A stretch of DNA of 64,000 nt from Musa acuminata AAA Group (Eukaryota; Streptophyta; Magnoliopsida; Zingiberales; Musaceae), in contig NC_088342.1 in assembly GCF_036884655.1 (NCBI RefSeq), positions 15,390,001 to 15,454,000 of the forward strand, in the 5' to 3' direction. The notes under the pieces are model-generated. The model saw only the letters and a list, made by a program, of their open reading frames with translations. It had not been told where the DNA came from and searched no databases. Shown in pieces: positions 22,201-34,696 of the stretch (position 1 is its first letter; the number at the start of each line of letters is the position of its first letter). Position numbers and translations under genes: made by a program.

Positions 22201-22692
22201 ATGTGCTATCTTGCCTATCTCAAAATACAAAACATGCTAACTTATTACGGAAGCAAAATTGCTAGCTCAAACATTGCAAAAGAAGCAAAAATTTGTAGCT
22301 TGCAACTTGCATATCATGAAAATTGCTAGCTTGTAGTCTAAAGAGAAGCAATTAGTTGTTATCTCAAGAAAAACAAACATGCTAAACTTACACATCTTTA
22401 ATTGCTAGATTGCACGATGATAAAATTTGATACTATGTTTTTCATGCAATGTATGGAACTTTTTATCTCTAAACACATAAGAGTAGGAACTTCTCCTTTT
22501 TGTTGATGACAAAGGGGGAGAAGTATGATGACATGACATATTATGCATAAGTTTATGATGACATGTTGCTTGGAATCTTGAATCTAAGAGTTTCTATTAA
22601 TAAGCCATATTGATAGGGGGAGTTTGTTTAAACTCTGGGAGTTAAGGATAACTCCGTCATCAAGTGTTTGTCATCATCAAAAAGGGGGATAT
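19272..22692 (+). other. Element A AT-rich internal spacer with TAGCTTGC repeats
   Basis: About 3.4 kb without a credible ORF. The first 2.4 kb is built of phrases such as CTTGATGATTT and ATTTGGTCTTGATG. From about 21760 to 22450 it holds some 15-20 imperfect copies of a 35-45 base unit around GCTAGCTTGCACATCTCAAG and AAGCAAAA. The same array appears in H, B, D and E. The last 190 bases hold purine tracts and hairpins. Confidence 0.75.
22507..22690 (+). other. Three polypurine tracts with two hairpins before the 3' LTR (A)
   Basis: Purine-rich tracts occur at about 22507-22523 (AAAGGGGGAGAAG), 22613-22622 (GATAGGGGGAG) and 22679-22690 (AAAAAGGGGGAT). The last one abuts the 3' LTR and is the likely plus-strand primer. 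Between the second and third are two inverted repeats: GAGTTT...AAACTC (22620-22635) and GGAGTTA...TAACTCC (22638-22655). Confidence 0.75.
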
Positions 22693-24280
22693 TGTTGAAT
22701 CTCGTATTTTGATGATGAAACCACTTAATATGTGTTTATGATTTAATATGTGTTTTGAGTGACACTGGATGCTTCGATCAAGATGAGACAATTAAAGCAG
22801 GAGGAATTGACGTTGCGCTAGAGGAGAACACGTTAGGATATTGGACGGCAGAACGCTTCGGACGTCGGGCATCAGGCCAAGGAGAGCAGAATTGTGCCAA
22901 GGATATCGGGGTTGTGGAGGTCAACCGCCGATTAGGCAACAAGCTGCAAGAGAGGACGATGTGCTGAAGAATCGGACGAAGCGCCAACCAATGACGTGTC
23001 GGGCAACAGAATGTCAATTCGCGTTGTAATAATTGTCTAAATCGGAGTAGAGTTTTTGTTTGTGTGTGCAGGATTAACTATGATAACGATGAAGACATAA
23101 AGCGAAACAAAGTGCTAGAGTCAAGCGCGAAGGATTTGTTGCGAGTTTGAGAGTTCGATGGAAGTCCGAAGGTTCGTCGGGAATGCTGCCGGAACTAGCC
23201 GAGAATGAGTAGGGAGCTTGCCGAAGGGTTTTTCGGAAGCTCGCCGGAAGGTTCGTTGGAAGTTCACGGAGCTCACCGAGAAAGATCGGAGCTTACCGAA
23301 GAAGCTCGTTGGAACTCGCCAAGATCAAATCGTGAAGTCTAGGAGCTTGCCGGGAGTCTGCAGAATGGTTTCCGAGAGTTTATCGGAAGACTGCCAGAAG
23401 CTCGCTAGAAGAAGTCTTGACTTGTGGACTTTGTAATAGCTTAGGAAATGTCTTTAAATTTATATTTAGCATGTTAATTAGGGTTAGGATTAGGTGTCAA
23501 TCCTATAACCCAAGTAGGGGCCAATTGGGCCCGAGTTCGGACTGGTTTGGGCCAAGTTTGGGGCCCAACCAGTCAGCTGAAATAGTGTAGGCGGTGGCAC
23601 CGCCTAGAACCCAAGAACCAAGTGGTGGCACCGCTAGACTGAGCGGTGGCACCGCCCAGCACCCGAGAGGTTCGGCGGTGGCACCGCCGGATTGGGCGGT
23701 GGCACTGCCAGCCTCGGGAACCCAAGAGAATTCAAAATTTGGAGCCTAAATTTGAATCCTCTTGGGGCCTATAAATACCCCTCAATTCTCAGTAGAGAAA
23801 ACAACCTTTGAGAAGCAAGAGATTGAGATAAAAGTCTTAGCAAAGTCTTTAGCAAGTTTTTGTTTTCAATTGCTTGAGTGTTCACCTCCTTCTTTCTCTT
23901 TGAAAATTTGTAAGAGAGTGAACCACTTGTAAAAGGTTGTAAGAGGGGTATTTGTCCTTCCCCTTAAAAGTGATTTGCTAGTGGAAGTTGGGAGCCTCAT
24001 CGAAGAAGGCTTCGCAAGTGGATGTAGGTCATTTGACCGAACCACTTTAAAATCGGCGTGATCTTTGGTTTGCATTTCATTATTGCTATTTACATTACTA
24101 CAAACCTTCTTACATGCTTTATTTCCTCATTACCTTTGCTGCATACCTTTACAAACACGCATTCAAGTTAAGCACTTCCGAGTTCGATTTTTATCGTACG
24201 AAAGATTTGTCAAAACCGACGTTTTAATCCGCTGCACTAATTCACCCCCCCCCCCTCTTAGTGCCGCTCCGATCCTAACA
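22693..24280 (+). repeat. Element A 3' LTR
   Basis: 1588 bases, nearly identical to the 5' LTR. It differs in having one more palindrome unit in the array (23590-23711), a C-tract of different length near 24246-24255 and scattered substitutions. It ends GATCCTAACA at 24280, followed by the CTTTT target duplication. Confidence 0.9.
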
Positions 24281-24480
24281 CTTTTTGTCATTCACTAAAG
24301 AAGAAAATTTTGTAGATGAATCATAAATTTTTCAGAACTATAACTAATCTTTTTTTAATTGAGAAGTTATGCATGAATCAAGTCATCATGTGAATCTATT
24401 TATGTTACCTTCATTGAATTTTCCAAAAAGTGATTTTGATGATGATTTTGGATCTATTTTCATTTGACTAATGAGATGAT

Positions 24481-25837
24481 TGTTAGGATCAAGAGCACTA
24501 AGAGGGGGGGGAGGTGAATTAGTGCAATAGAAAACTTTCGACGATTAAAGCAACATTCGTATGATAAAAGCATTTTTAATGAAAAACCATTTCGAAAAGT
24601 TCTTCAACTTAAGGTCAAGTGAAAGTATAGTTGAAGTAAATTAATGGAGGCAGTTTGCAATTAAGATAGAGAGCAGAATGTAAATGCAAACCGAGATTTA
24701 GAGTGGTTCGGTCAATCTTGACCTACATCCACTTTTGACTTCCTCCTCCGATGAGGTCACTGACGTTCACAAGAGGCCTTCCTTCAATAGGCGAAGGCCA
24801 ACCACCCTTTTACAGCTTTACTCCTTTTGACGGGCTTAGGAAACAACCCTTACAGATTTCCACTTCTCTCTTGAATGATCAAAACTTAGAAGAAAAGAGG
24901 GAGAAGAACTTTTAATCTTTTACGACACTTTTAAGCTCTCAATCTCAGAATAAACGTAAGCTTTCGGTGCCCTTTCATGCAGGAAAGGGTGGGGTTTATA
25001 TAGGCCCCAACTGGTTTGAATTTGGAGCTCAAAAGTATCATCTCCCGGATTTTCGGGGTCCTAGCGGTACCACCGCCATAATTGGGTAGTACTACCGCTT
25101 GGCATCTGACACTAGGTGGTACTATCGCTTAGTCTGGGTGATACCATTGTCTGACAGAGCTCGGAGACCGAGCTCTGGCGGTACCACCGCCTAATTGGGG
25201 TGGTACCATTGCTTGGCAGTAATAACTGCCGATGGTACCACCGCCTGACAGGGGCAGTACTACCGTCTAGAATTCCTAAGAGACCAAGTCTCCTGGGCGG
25301 TGCCACCATCGGCCAGGAATTCTGGGTCCGAATGGGCTGATCCATTCGGCCCAATTTGGGTCTATTTAGGGCCCTATTGGCCCCAGATTAAGTTAATGGG
25401 ATCACCTCCCAATTCTAACTTAATCTACCTGCTAACTACGACACTTAAGACATTAATGCTGCAAATCGTATTCCGGTACATCAATCGCTTCTTCCGGTGA
25501 GCTTCTGGCGAACTTCTAGCGAATATCCCACGAACCCTCGGCGATGCTTCGACGAACTTCTGGCAAACTCCTGGACTTGCGATGATCCTCTTGGCGAGTT
25601 CCGACGAGCTTCTTTGGCAAGCTCTTGGACTTCTCGGATTGTTCTTGCAGAACCTCCAATGACCATTCGGACTTCCGACGAACTCTCGAATCCCTAAAGT
25701 GATCTTGTTCTTGACTCCGGCTCAACACCTGTTGTATGTCTTACTTCCATCGTAGTTAATCCTACACACTTATCTCAATATCCGGATTAGATAACCAAAT
25801 GACAATTGACTTCATCATTAAAATCCGAGATTCAACA
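24481..25837 (-). repeat. Solo LTR J, TSD ATGAT
   Basis: On the plus strand it runs from TGTTAGGATCAAGAGCACTA to CCGAGATTCAACA, the reverse complement of a complete LTR. A perfect 5-bp direct repeat ATGAT flanks it (24476-24480 and 25838-25842). No PBS, purine tract or internal sequence adjoins, so it is a solo LTR left by recombination between two LTRs. It carries GGTACC-type palindromes (25066-25319) and TATATAAA inverted at 24995-25002. It is closest to the LTRs of element E. Confidence 0.9.
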
Positions 25838-25842
25838 ATGAT

Positions 25843-26723
25843 ATATCCAACTAAATCATTAATCATAATTTCTTGGAATTACTTGAGATTTACTATATGA
25901 ATCATATCTTTTGGTATTCACATGATCATATCTTTCATGCCATGATTTATTTATGATACTCCCTTGTATTCATTTAGTGTATATCTCATCATTCAATTAA
26001 TTTTTCTTTATATTCTTCGTGTGATGAAATGAATGTGATGAAATAAAATTATGTATGAAATACTCATGAGAAGTTATGATCATCCATGATAGGATGTAGT
26101 GTAATTTGACATTTTGATACCATCTTGATTTGAAATATTTATGATTTGTATCATTGTTGTAAGAGAAAAAGGAAATTGTTAGCTTCCACGTTGCAAAAGA
26201 GAACAAAAAATATGCTAGCTTGAATGATAAAATTTGAGATTATGTTTATAATGCAAATTTATTATTTATCTTTATTATGATGTGAAAATTGATGTAAAGG
26301 AAAAATAATTATAAAATTATATTTTTCCCTTGCATGATGATATATGGAAGAAGAAGCTAAAACTTGTTAGCTTGCACATTGCAAAGAGTCCAAAACTTAC
26401 TAGCTTGCTCATATCAAAAGAGAAGTAAAAAATACTATCTTGCTTATCTCAAGAAGCAAAACATGCTAATTTGCACATCTAGCAAAATTTACAAACTTGA
26501 AAAACTCAAAATTATTGTAAAGCTTATATCTCAAACACTTGATAGTTGAACTTCTCCTTTTTGTTGGTGATAAAGGGGGAGAAGTATGATATTATGCCTG
26601 ATTTTATCATAATATATTGCTTGGATTTTTGAATCCAAGAGTTCTATCAATATGACATATTGATAGGGGGAGTTAAGGTTAACTCTGTCATCAATTGGTT
26701 GTCATCATCAAAAAGGGGTAGAT
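25843..26723 (+). other. Element B internal spacer, last part, with purine tracts
   Basis: AT-rich noncoding DNA with TAGCTTGC-type repeats (about 26180-26540). Three purine tracts follow, near 26572-26586 (AAAGGGGGAGAAG), 26663-26671 (GATAGGGGG) and 26709-26722 (AAAAAGGGGTAGAT). A hairpin GAGTTAA...TTAACTC lies at about 26671-26687. This copies the arrangement in element A. Confidence 0.7.
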
Positions 26724-28269
26724 TGTTGAATCTTAGATTTTAATGATGAAACTAATTGATAGTATTTATGATTTGATCTATGTTTTGAGTGACACAGGAA
26801 GCTTCGATCAGGGAGAGACAATTAAGGCAGGAAGAATCATGTTGGGCCAAAGTTGAACATGTCATAAGATTGGACGTTGAACCGGAGGACCGGTCGATGT
26901 ATCGACAGAAGGCTTCGGGCCATGGGTTCGAGTATCGGGCCAAGAAGAGCGGAAATTACACTAAGGAAATCGGAATTGCGGAGGTCAACTGGCCGATTGG
27001 GTAATAGGCCACAAGAGAGGATGATGCACCGAAGAATCGAATGAAGCATCGATGAACCAATGACATGCCGGACAACATGATTCAAGCTTTGTAATAATTG
27101 TCTAGATCGAAGTAGGTTTTATTTATGCAGGATTAACTATGATAGTGATCAATGCATAAAGAAAAATGAAGTCCCAGAGTCAAAAATGAGATTTCGTTGG
27201 GAGTTCGAGAGTTCGTCGGAAGTACGAATGTTCATCGGAAGTTCTACCGGAATTGACCAAGAAGTTTTGAAGCTTGCCAAAGAAGCTTGTCGGAACTCGC
27301 CAAGAAGATCATCGTGAAGTCCAGGAGCTTGCCGGGAGTCTGTTGGAATATTACCGAGAGATTGTCGGAAGTTCATCGGAAGATCGCCAGAAGCTCGCCG
27401 AAAGAAACCTAGACTAACCGGACCAGATTTTCATAGTGTATGCCTTAAATTTCGTAGTTAGCACATAATTGGGATTGGAATTGGGCAACCCAATTAAGGG
27501 CTAGTTGGGCCCATGTATGGACTATGTTAGGTCAAGTGAAAGGCCCAAACAATGACCTAACATGTGGCACCATCGTGGCACAGTCTCTGAGACTGTGTTA
27601 GGCATTTGTATCGCCCAGACTCAATCTCTGAGGCTGTCAGGCAATGGTACCGCCCATACACAATCTCCTAGGCGATGGTACCGCCAGGACCCGAGAAACC
27701 CAGGATGAGATCTTTTTAGGCTCCAAGTTTGAATCCAATTGCGGCCTATAAATACCCCTCTTATCCTTGATTAACAGACATAAGAATTGAGTGAAAAAAG
27801 TAGAAAAACTTTATTGTAATCTTATGAGAACTCATCTAAAAGCTTTAAGTGTTAGCATAGTTTTAAAGAGGAGTGAATGGGGTGTAAAGGTTATCTCCTA
27901 AACTTATGAAAAAGGGAAAGGGAAGAGGGTTGTAAAAGAGTAGTTGATCTTTGTCCGTTGAAAGAATATCATTAGTGGATGCCGGTGGCCTCGATAGAAG
28001 AGGAATCGGTGGAGTGGATGTAGGTCACGACGACCAAACCACTATAAATTGGTTTGCATTTCTATTTTGCTGTTTATCTTCCTTGCAAACTATCTTACTT
28101 GCTTTACCTTTTCATTACACTCTTTTATACGCTTTTAAGTTAATATCTTTACGAAACAGTTTTCATCAGAATCAGGTTTAATCGAAATGAAGATTTTTGA
28201 AACCGATAATTTTTTCGCTGCATTAATTCACCCCCCCCCCCCGCTCTTAGTGTCGACTCGTTCCTAACA
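26724..28269 (+). repeat. Element B 3' LTR
   Basis: 1546 bases from TGTTGAATCTTAG to CGTTCCTAACA. It contains a degenerate palindrome array (27546-27690), TATAAATA at 27747-27754 and a long C-tract stem-loop (about 28231-28253). The ORFs inside are repeat shadows. It is followed at once by the surviving outer end of the G 5' LTR. Confidence 0.85.
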
Positions 28270-29108
28270 TTATAAAGAGCCACAAAATCTAACATTGACA
28301 AGTTAACAAATTCTTTTGTAAATCAACTAATCCTCCTACTTGTGAGTCATACTTGTCAAAACTCTTCATCGTTTAGCGAATTATTATCTCAATAATAATT
28401 CACTCAATGTATCGGCTATAGACATACTAAACTGCTACTCCGTAGTCTCCAAACGATAAAAGTGAATCCAATCCATTAAACCTATTTGTCCTTAGTTATT
28501 GTGTATCTATAGTCTCTCATCTATCTAATATTCTAGAAACCATACTTTGGGTATAATGCTATCAGGCTCATACGGTTTCTACTCGAGCCTCGCTCTAATC
28601 AGATTCTCCTAAAGAACTATTTCTTTCTCAATACGAATGACCCTAGCTAGGGACTTGTCTGAGCAAGAACACATAGTATATTTCCCTCATGACACCGAGA
28701 ATAAATGATCCTCTATTGACACTCAATAACCCTCATAAAGTTGGCTATCACTCTCAATGACTGAATATGCTATATCTAAAACTTTTAGGTCTATAAGTCT
28801 GGTATCAAAAAGTTGAGTACTCATATAGGACATCCTTAGTGTGTCAAGTCTAAGGATGAGATACACCATCGGGATAGTGGAATCACTATTTAACAATGAG
28901 GTATCATCAACCATCCAGCATTTCGTGAGTAGATCAATCAATGAACTTATTCTAAGTACTTGCATTGTATCCCTAGTATCCCCATAAGAGTAACTATGAG
29001 ACTAACTATCTCCATCATATAGATGGGTATACAATACACTAGTCTATTCGATTATCTTGATATTTCTCTCGAGTAACCATGATTGAGATCATTTAGGGTC
29101 TATGTTTA

Positions 29109-30662
29109 TATTAGGATCGGAGCGGCACTAAGAGGGGGGGGGTGAATTAGTGCAGCGGTAAAGTACGATAAACTTTCGACGATTTAAACACTTTCGAAAA
29201 CTTCGTACGATAAAAGCAACGTTTCGTTTGAAACCGTTTCGATTACGTTTTAACTTGAAGGCATACGTAAAAAGGAGACAAAGAAGTAGAGCATCAAAGT
29301 GAAGATGGTTTGCAGTAATATAAATGACAATAAGATAAACGCAAACCGATTTATAGTGGTTCGGTCATGCAACCTACATCCACTTGCGAAGCCTTCTTCG
29401 ATGAGGCTCCCAACTTCCACTAGCAAATCACTTTGAAGGGGAAGGACAAATACCCCTCTTACAACCTTTTACAAGTGGTTCACTCTCTTCCAAATTTTCA
29501 AAAAGAAAGAAGGAGGTGAACACTCAAGCAATTGAAAACAAAAACTTGCTAAAGACTTTGCTAAGACTTTTATCTCAATCTTTTGCTTCTCAAAGGTTAT
29601 TATCTCAGCTGAGAATTGAGGGGTATTTATAGGCCCCAAGAGGATTCAAATTTGGGCTCCAAATTTTGAATTCTCTTGGGTTCCCAAGGCTGGCGGTGCC
29701 ACCGCTCAGTTCTCGGGTTCTAGGCGGTGGCACCGCCTAATCTAGCGGTGCCACCGCCTACACTATTTCAGCTCACTGGTTGGGCTCCAAACTTGGCCCA
29801 AACCAGTCCGAACTCGGGCCCAATTGGCCCCCTACTTGGATTATAGGATTAACACCTAATCCTAATCCTAATTAACGTGCTAACTACGAATTTAAAGACA
29901 TTTCCTAAGCTATTACAAAGTCCGTAAGTCAAGACTTCTTACGGCGAGCTTCCGGCGAACTTTCGACGGTCTTCCGATAAACTCTCGGAAACCGTTCTGC
30001 GGACTCCCGGTAAGCTCCTAGACTTCACGATTTGATCTTGGCGAGTTCCAACGAGCTTCTTCGGCAAGCTCCGATCTTTCTCGATGAGCTCCATAAACTT
30101 CCAACGAACCTTCCGGCGAGCTTCCAAAAAACCCTTCGGCAAGCTCCATACTCATTCTCGGCTAGTTCCGGTATCATTCCCGACGAACCTTCGGACTTCC
30201 GTCGAACTCTCGAACTCGCAACAAATCCTTCGTACTTGACTCCGACACTTAGTTTCGCTTTATGTCTTCATTGTTATCGTAGTTAATCCTACACATACAA
30301 GGCAAAACTTTACTCCGATCTAGACAATTATTACAACGCGAATTGACATTCTGTTGCCCGGCACGTCATTGGTTGGCGCTTCGTCCGATTCTTCAGCGCA
30401 TCGTCCTCTCTTGCGGCTTTTTGCCCAATCGGCGGTTGACTTTCGTAACCCCGATATTCGTGGCACAATTCCGCTCTTGGCCCGATGCCCGACGTCCGAA
30501 GCCTTCTACCATCCAATGTCCTAATGTGATCTCCTCCGGCGCAACGTTAATTCCTCCCGCGTAACTGTCTAATCCAGATCGAGTAGACCTACATCACTTA
30601 AAATGCAGTTAAACATCTAAACAGAATCAATTAGTTTCATCATCAAAATCCGAGATTCAACA
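29109..30662 (-). repeat. Element D 3' LTR
   Basis: 1554 bases, closely related to the A LTRs. It contains the stem-loop with G-tract (about 29127-29160 on this strand), TATTTATA at 29624-29631 (TATAAATA on the minus strand), palindromes at 29692-29759 and the U3 ORF 29939-30142 on the minus strand. It is very similar to the 5' LTR but has an extra palindrome segment (TCTAGCGGTGCCACCGCC). Confidence 0.9.
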
Positions 30663-33600
30663 ATCTCCCCTTTTTTGATGATGACAACTAATTGATGACT
30701 AACAGAGTTTAACCAAACTCCCCCTATCAATATGCCGTTGATAGAACACTTGGATTATCCCAAATCCAAGTAACATTCATCACATGTTATGAAAAACATT
30801 TAAATCATCATGCAAATATATATAAAATATTCAATTCAATGCATGAAGTCATCAATATACTTCTCCCCTATGTCATCAACAAAAAGGAGAAGTAGCTCTA
30901 GCTATTTTAAAATATATTCAAGTTTTTATAACATAAAGCTATATTTTCATCACAACATATAAGCACAAAAGCATACCAAGATTCTTAAGTTCAATCATGG
31001 CAATTCAACACTTGAATTTTTGTGCAAGATTGCACTTTGCTTTTCTTTGCAATTAACAATATTTATGATGTTTGTAGCAAATTTCTTCATTACAGTGATG
31101 GAGCTAGGAAATTCTTCATTCAAGTGTGCAAGCTAGCAATAACTTTCTCCCCCTTTGTCAATTTCAAAAAGGAGAGGAACCAATAATTTAGACTTTTACA
31201 TCAACTTTGCATCAATCAATATTTCAATCATCACATGATGCATACAAGACAATAATGCAAAGAAATCATTTCATGAAGGATATCAATAAGAAAATTCACC
31301 AAGGATCACATGATACAATCGCAAATCATGATATCATTATGCTATACATCATGAGATGATAATTTATCATTATGCAATAAATCATTATATCATTATGCGA
31401 TAAATCATGATATCATTTTATGAAAGATATCAATTGTTAAACATGATATGATAATAGTCTCAAAAATTTCAATTTGTGATACATGTGATACACTACGATA
31501 CACTAAAAAATTTAATGCGATGCTTTTAAGGATATCAACCTATTTTTGATACAAAGCATGGCAAGAGCAATTTTGTTGCAAGTTTTCTAAGTTTTACACT
31601 TTTTGCTTCTTTCGATAGGCAATATCTTTCTTCTCTTTTTGAGAAGTGCAAGCTTACAAGTTTTACTTCCTTAGCATACTAGGAAGTTTACTTTCATTTT
31701 CAATGCACAAGCTAGCAAAACCTTCTCCCCCTTTATCAAAGTCAAAAAGAAAGGGAGGATACAATGGCTAAAAATTTCAACCATTCAACAAGCTAAATAT
31801 GCAAAGAATTCATGAAATATATCAATAAGGACCAAAGATATGATTCATGGTTCATTAAAATTCTTCTTAACAAGTTCATGATTAAGATTCATATAATTCA
31901 TAATAAAGCAAATTGATGTACAATCATCACATAAGGCATATAAGGCAAAGAAATCTTGTTATTTCTATATTATGAAATATATGATATCAAGGCTCATGAT
32001 TCATTTGAAAAGATATAGCACAAAGAGCAACTTGAAACATTCTTATCAAGATCACATTTTAAAATATTCCAAGTATCAAGTGTTTAGAGATAAAAAGTTC
32101 AATACATTGTATGAAAAAAAATATATAATATCAAGTTTTATCATCATGCAATGTAGCGATTAAAGATGTGCAAGTTTTACTACATACAAGCTAGCAAATT
32201 TAAAGATTTGCAAGTTAGCATATTTGCTTTTCTTTGCGATGTGCATGATAGCATTTCTTTGTAATGTTCAAGATAGCAAATTGTACATTATGCTAGCTAG
32301 CAAATTAAAGATGTTTAAGAAAGCAAGCTCTTTCTTCTCTTTTGAGAAGTGTCATTTTTGCTTCCTAAGCAAAGTGCAAGCTAGCAAATTTCTTTTTGAG
32401 ATGACCCTTTACATCAATTCAAGATAGCACGTTAGCAACTCTTTCTCCCCCTTTGTCATTGGCAAAAAGAAGGGAAGACTCTTTACATCAATTATGACAA
32501 AGGTAAGTATCAATCTTATTTGTGCATCATCATATTTTCAAATTAGAATATGCACATTTTCAAAAACCTTATATTCATTCATGCACGATATTGAATAAAT
32601 CGGTCAACATTATGAGGATATCATACATGATACTAAAATTTTTAACTATTTATCAACATTTTGATCATGATACCAAACATTCATCATTTAGAGTATTCAT
32701 GATACAAAACATTAAATTAATATTTATAATACATCATTTTAGCAACAACTCATAGTATTTTAAATCATGATTTACATCATATGTAATACATCATATCATA
32801 ATTAGAAAGCACAAGTATTGCATGCATCATTGCAAATCATAAATGTTTCATATCATGATAGTATCAATTTGTCAAATTATATCTTACCATGATCAAAACT
32901 TCTCCCCATTTGTATTTCATGCATAATTTCACTTCATCATATTAGGAGTATCAAGAGGAATTAATTGGGTGATGAGATAAATATTTCATGAATACATGGA
33001 ATTGTATAAAAAATCATGTCATAAGTGTTTCATACATTCATATCATTACATGAAGGAATATAAACAAAAATTAGTGATGAGATATTACTTCATGAATACA
33101 ATAAAATTCATATAGCATATCATGGTTTATTAGAATTAGTCTTCTTTTTGGTGAATAGCAAAAAGAATAGCAGGAGAGCAAGATCTCAATTCATGCACAT
33201 CAAATATTCAATCATCAAAATCATGATTCATCTAGAAAATTCTCCTCTTTAAATATTTAAAGAGAGAATCATGATGAACATTCTTGGTTTACATAAAGTT
33301 TCAAAACATAATTATCAAGATCATGAATACTAAAAGACTATGAAACATTTCGACAAATCTCCTTTTAAATAGAAAACAATCTTGATTCATAAAGGATTTC
33401 GTGTTAAAAATTTCAAGAGATCAAGATCGTGATTTCGATAAAAATTTATTCAAATTTAAATCATCAAAATCATTATCAAAATCTAAGAGATTCACAAAGA
33501 TGATACAAATAGATTCATCAAAATCAATAAGATTGAGCAAAATAATTTCAAGAATGTTTCCCTCTTTTCGATTGTTTCAAAACATATGATTTTGTTTCAT

Positions 33601-34690
33601 TTATGCCAAATAAAAATATGTATCATGTTTAAAACCGAAAGAGTAAGATTTATTACAACAAAGATCAATAAGGTACTTTCATTATGGTAAAAATCAATAA
33701 TCCATAAATCGTAAGATTCATCATGCATAATTTCGAGATTTATTAAGCATGATCAATATGCATGACACTAAAACATTGTTTCAAAATGTTTAATATTTGT
33801 ATTACACAATTTCATCATTATGCATCATTATATATAACTTTACAATGTCATGCATAAAATCATCAAATCATAGTATTAAAATATTAATATTTTCATTACA
33901 ACTGTATGCATCATTAAGTATACAATTGTCAAGCATGACACTTCACTATTTCATATAAGCATGCCTATTTCATTTATGTCAAATCAAAACATATATCATT
34001 TTTTAAAGTCACTTTTATGTCAAATCAAAAAATGCATCATTAAGCAGGATCATTATGCATTACTTCAAATCAAACATGATTTCATTTATTTTCAAAATAT
34101 TTATCATAATAGAGCATATAAGCCAAAGAAACTATTAAACATAAAGCATATTCATCAATGATGGTTTCATTGAGTATAAAGTATTTTCAACCAAAATCAT
34201 TTGTTATTTGTTGTAGTCATACATTTTTCTTTTTAGGTGAATCTATCTTTTCATGCTTAGTTTGCATATAAAAACCGTGCATCATTTTCGAAAGCAACTT
34301 TCATCATGGTATAAATCGATAATCCATAAATAGTAAAAGATCATTATGGAAATCATCAATAATCAATAAACTATAAATTACCCAAAACTCATCATCACCA
34401 TGCATAGCTTCAAAAAATAAATTTATTAGGCATGATATCATATTTCATAAGGCATTTTTAATCAAAATCATTTTGTTTATCATAAACATACAATTTTCAT
34501 GATTATTTACAAAATTACTAGAATGATAAGCATGATTTCTAATTTTTTTATTTTCATGTAATTAATCCTAAACTAAATTAAAAATAACTCATGAAATGTA
34601 TTATGTAATTTCAAAATAATTCAAGAGAGTTGAGTTACTTACCTTGTAGTCGAAGCTCGTTAAAGCCCAATTCGCCGTTTCACCTTTGGA
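30663..34690 (-). other. Element D purine tracts and AT-rich spacer
   Basis: On the minus strand the LTR-proximal end carries purine tracts (complements at about 30663-30676, 30717-30726 and 30861-30870). About 4 kb of spacer follows with TAGCTTGC-type repeats (about 31030-32450) and blocks shared with A, for example TTTGTCATTGGCAAAAAGAA (about 32453-32472). No ORF resembles protease, integrase or RT. A consensus splice donor complement (TTACTTACCTT, about 34635-34645) lies just beyond gag. Confidence 0.75.
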
Positions 34691-34696
34691 AGTTTT

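Larger units (their letters stand above)
16831..24280 (+). mobile_element. Element A, complete gag-only LTR element, TSD CTTTT
   Basis: A is bounded by two LTRs (16831-18404 and 22693-24280) and flanked by a perfect 5-bp direct repeat CTTTT at 16826-16830 and 24281-24285, so the insertion ends are firm. Inside are a PBS (18406-18417), an inverted LTR-end fragment (18418-18671), a gag fragment (18672-19271), about 3.4 kb of AT-rich spacer and three purine tracts. No pol domain is present. The two LTRs are very similar by eye, suggesting a young insertion. Removing A rejoins the spacer of B (...GCTTCTTTTTGTCATTCAC...), which resembles related spacer sequence in other copies. Confidence 0.92.
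14572..28269 (+). mobile_element. Element B, gag-only LTR element hosting A and J
   Basis: Plus-strand order is a truncated 5' LTR (14572-15096), PBS (15098-15109), gag ORF (15195-16103), AT-rich spacer (16104-16830, 24286-24480, 25843-26700), polypurine tracts and a 3' LTR (26724-28269). The spacer is interrupted by element A and solo LTR J. Excluding these, the internal region is about 2.8 kb and holds no protease, integrase or RT. The 5' LTR has lost most of U3, and the deletion apparently also removed most of the G 5' LTR, so no target duplication can be read. Confidence 0.8.
9461..28294 (-). mobile_element. Element G, decayed autonomous-type Ty1/copia, interrupted by B
   Basis: G has a 3' LTR at the left (about 9461-9971), a polypurine tract (complement of 9972-9988, read as CCAAGTGGGAGAATG), then RNase H, RT, integrase, protease and gag remnants in minus-strand order up to about 14450. 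Its 5' LTR is almost gone. Only its outer end survives as TTATAAAGAGCCACAAAATC to TAACA (28270-28294), which matches the LTR end at 9950-9971. Element B (14572-28269) replaced the rest. TGAC occurs at both outer edges, compatible with a damaged target duplication inside the K2 LTR. Confidence 0.75.
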
